Shown here piece after piece: positions 14,893 to 16,359 of a DNA stretch of 16,359 nucleotides (positions are counted from its first letter, which is position 1; every line of letters starts with the position of its first letter). Source of the DNA: DATIXD01 sp035518875 (GTDB lineage: Bacteria > Pseudomonadota > Gammaproteobacteria > Methylococcales > Methylococcaceae); contig DATIXD010000149.1 of the NCBI GenBank assembly GCA_035518875.1, positions 1 to 16,359 of the forward strand, read 5' to 3'. A program made the translations under genes and the position numbers. Below the pieces are notes generated by a model, which saw nothing but the letters and a program-made list of their open reading frames with translations, searched no databases and was not told the origin of the DNA.

Positions 14893-14931
14893 CATTTCGC
14901 GGATCGGCATCCTTTTCAGACCCTCTCCTGA
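14890..14931 (+). CDS. 13-residue leader ORF ahead of the P-type ATPase
   Basis: An ATG at 14890 with a near-ideal ribosome site (GGAGGG, 14876-14881, 8-base spacing) opens MHFADRHPFQTLS and stops at TGA 14929-14931. The ATPase starts with GTG only two bases later and has no ribosome site of its own, so its translation probably depends on the leader through termination-reinitiation. Short leader ORFs with Asp/Pro codons control Mg2+ P-type ATPase genes in enterobacteria (mgtL-mgtA), which makes a regulatory role plausible here, but sequence and stop/start layout differ. The peptide itself may have no function. Confidence 0.45.
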   Translation: MHFADRHPFQTLS

Positions 14932-14933
14932 CT

Positions 14934-16359
14934 GTGAGAATCGACCAACTCTCCGCCGCTGACGCCGTTGCGAGCCTCCACAGCGCTCCGCAAGGATTAT
15001 CCTTTGCTGAAGCCCTGAGACGGCTGCGTGAATTTGGTCCGAACCAAGTGGAAAAGGTGGCCGGCCGACCTCTTTGGCTGCGCTTTTTCAAGGAATTCTT
15101 TCACTTCTTTGCGGTGATCTTGTGGCTGGCCGCGGGGTTGGCGTTTTTGGGCGAATGGAGCGCCCCCGGCCAAGGCATGGCGAAAGTGGGATGCGTTGTC
15201 ATCGGTGTAATCGTCATCAGCGGCCTGTTCTCCTTTTGGCAGGAATACCGCGCCGAGCAAACGCTGGCTGCGTTGCTCAAACTACTCCCACAGGAAGTGA
15301 AGGTCGTACGCGACGGCAAAGCGACGCCGTTGGCAGTGACGCAGTTAGTGCCCGGGGATATCGTGCTTCTCGAACAGGGCGACAACATTCCGGCGGACTG
15401 TCGGCTCATCGAGGCGTTTGGGGTCCGCGTCAATACCGCCACCATCACCGGTGAATCCCTGCCCAAAGCGCGGGACGCCGAGCCAGCCAAAGCGGATGAA
15501 TTGATCCACAGCAAGAACATCCTCCTCACCGGCACCTCGATGGTGTCGGGAGAGGCCAAGGCCGTGGTCTTCGCCACGGGCATGCACACGGAATTTGGCA
15601 AGATCGCGCATCTTACCCAAACGAGCAGGGGGGGCGTCTCGCCCTTGCGCCGGGAGATTGCCCACCTGAGTCGCTGGATTGCGATCCTCGCGGTCCTGAT
15701 CGGGCTCGTGTTCTTCGCGATCGGCTGGGCCCTCGGCGTTCCCTTCTGGGACGATTTCATCTTCGCCATTGGCCTCATCGTCGCCATGGTGCCGGAAGGA
15801 CTGCTCCCCACCCTGACCTTGGCCCTGGTGCTCGCCACCCAGCGCCTGGCCAAACGCAACGTCCTCATCCGCTACCTACCGTCCGTCGAAGCCTTGGGCT
15901 CGACGACGGCAATTTGCACCGACAAGACCGGTACGCTGACCCAGAACCGGATGACGGTCAAACGCCTCTTCCTGGGCGAAGCCCTCGATTCGCTCAACAT
16001 CGCCGCACACAGACCGCGATTCGTAGAGCAGTACCGGCCTTTCTTCCTGACCGCCTACCTGTGCCATGATCTGAAGGTGGGCGAGCAGCATGGCAAGCCC
16101 CTTCTTTTGGGCGATCCCATGGAGATCGCGCTCGTGGAAATGGCGCAGGACGCATTGCCTTCCGGGAGGGCTTTCCCTAAGGTGGATGAGCTCCCCTTCG
16201 ACGCCGACCGCATGCGCCTCACCACGGTGCATGCCCTGGTTGAGGGACCCACGGTCTTTTGTACGCTATGTTCAGTTGTAATGTTGATGGAATTCTTAAT
16301 GACCTGCCTGGCGTGGCGTTCATCGATAAAGCCGCCGACTGGAAAGCCGCGCCAATCGG
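14934..16359 (+). CDS. Cation-transporting P-type ATPase, partial and disrupted near 16260
   Basis: This is a P2-type (Ca2+- or Na+/K+-ATPase-like) inner-membrane cation pump. An N-terminal cation-ATPase segment (VRIDQLSAADAVASLHSAPQ, then LREFGPNQVE) and the first two helices lead to the actuator domain with TGES (172-175). PEGL (287-290) marks TM4, and the phosphorylation site is DKTGTLT with Asp330. The N-domain continues with GDPMEIAL (393-400) and LPFDADRMRLTTVHAL. At VEGPTVF (436-442) the expected KGA motif is absent: the frame continues with 33 unrelated residues to the window edge. The frame stays open to the end, so this is partial here. The GTG at 14934 matches the family start; it follows a leader ORF. 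The metal specificity cannot be read. Confidence 0.88.
   Translation, partial: MRIDQLSAADAVASLHSAPQGLSFAEALRRLREFGPNQVEKVAGRPLWLRFFKEFFHFFAVILWLAAGLAFLGEWSAPGQGMAKVGCVVIGVIVISGLFSFWQEYRAEQTLAALLKLLPQEVKVVRDGKATPLAVTQLVPGDIVLLEQGDNIPADCRLIEAFGVRVNTATITGESLPKARDAEPAKADELIHSKNILLTGTSMVSGEAKAVVFATGMHTEFGKIAHLTQTSRGGVSPLRREIAHLSRWIAILAVLIGLVFFAIGWALGVPFWDDFIFAIGLIVAMVPEGLLPTLTLALVLATQRLAKRNVLIRYLPSVEALGSTTAICTDKTGTLTQNRMTVKRLFLGEALDSLNIAAHRPRFVEQYRPFFLTAYLCHDLKVGEQHGKPLLLGDPMEIALVEMAQDALPSGRAFPKVDELPFDADRMRLTTVHALVEGPTVFCTLCSVVMLMEFLMTCLAWRSSIKPPTGKPRQS
16260..16359 (+). other. Unrelated sequence after the ATPase breakpoint, possibly the start of another coding region
   Basis: The last 100 bp no longer encode P-type ATPase. 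In a different frame, an ATG at 16268 opens MFSCNVDGILNDLPGVAFID, then KAADWKAAPI to the window edge, which reads like protein better than the ATPase frame does. Base composition of 16261-16302 is also more AT-rich than the gene before it. I do not recognise the family. This could be an insertion, a rearrangement junction or an assembly join. Confidence 0.4.

Noticed and set aside
14890..14931. ATG 14890 as the start of the P-type ATPase
   Set aside because: That frame stops after 13 codons; the ATPase frame only fits the family from GTG 14934.

Overview
The window is GC-rich, bacterial and densely coding. The tripartite RND pump with a NodT-type outer-membrane factor, the ElaB/YqjD plus YqjE pair, the SbmA/BacA-type ABC protein and REP-like hairpins all point to a Gram-negative proteobacterium, probably gamma or beta. 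I cannot name a genus. No rRNA, tRNA, CRISPR array, integrase or transposase gene is visible.

Layout. (1) 1-188 is the tail of a small protein, followed by about 300 bp with no convincing gene. (2) 498-7337, plus strand, is a tightly packed drug-efflux operon: a zinc-free quinone-reductase-like MDR oxidoreductase, a periplasmic adaptor, an HAE1-family RND permease and an outer-membrane factor. Stop/start overlaps join the last three. A 137-bp element made of two REP-like hairpins, flanked by a 13-bp near-perfect direct repeat, sits in frame between the old and new start codons of the outer-membrane factor. (3) 7531-12767, minus strand, carries a PsiE-like gene broken by a one-base frameshift, a transglutaminase-like protein, two or three small unknown genes, a YqjE-like and an ElaB/YqjD-like gene, and an ABC exporter whose nucleotide-binding domain has lost almost every catalytic residue. 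(4) 12768-13219 is a divergent gap that seems to contain a decayed gene. (5) 13220-16359, plus strand, carries an AI-2E/PerM-family permease, a GlsB/YeaQ-type stress membrane protein, and a P-type cation ATPase that appears to be translated through a 13-codon leader ORF with its own strong ribosome-binding site.

Functional reading. The left half is a self-contained export machine with an accessory reductase. The right half is a collection of envelope and stress membrane proteins (PsiE, YqjD/YqjE, GlsB, AI-2E permease, P-type ATPase) of the kind often found in stress-response neighbourhoods, mixed with short orphan genes. The most unusual points are the in-frame REP insertion at the pump's outer-membrane gene, the apparently ATPase-dead ABC protein, the leader ORF of the P-type ATPase, and the abrupt loss of ATPase similarity near 16260, 100 bp before the window ends. 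I see no complete, clearly new defence or mobile system here.
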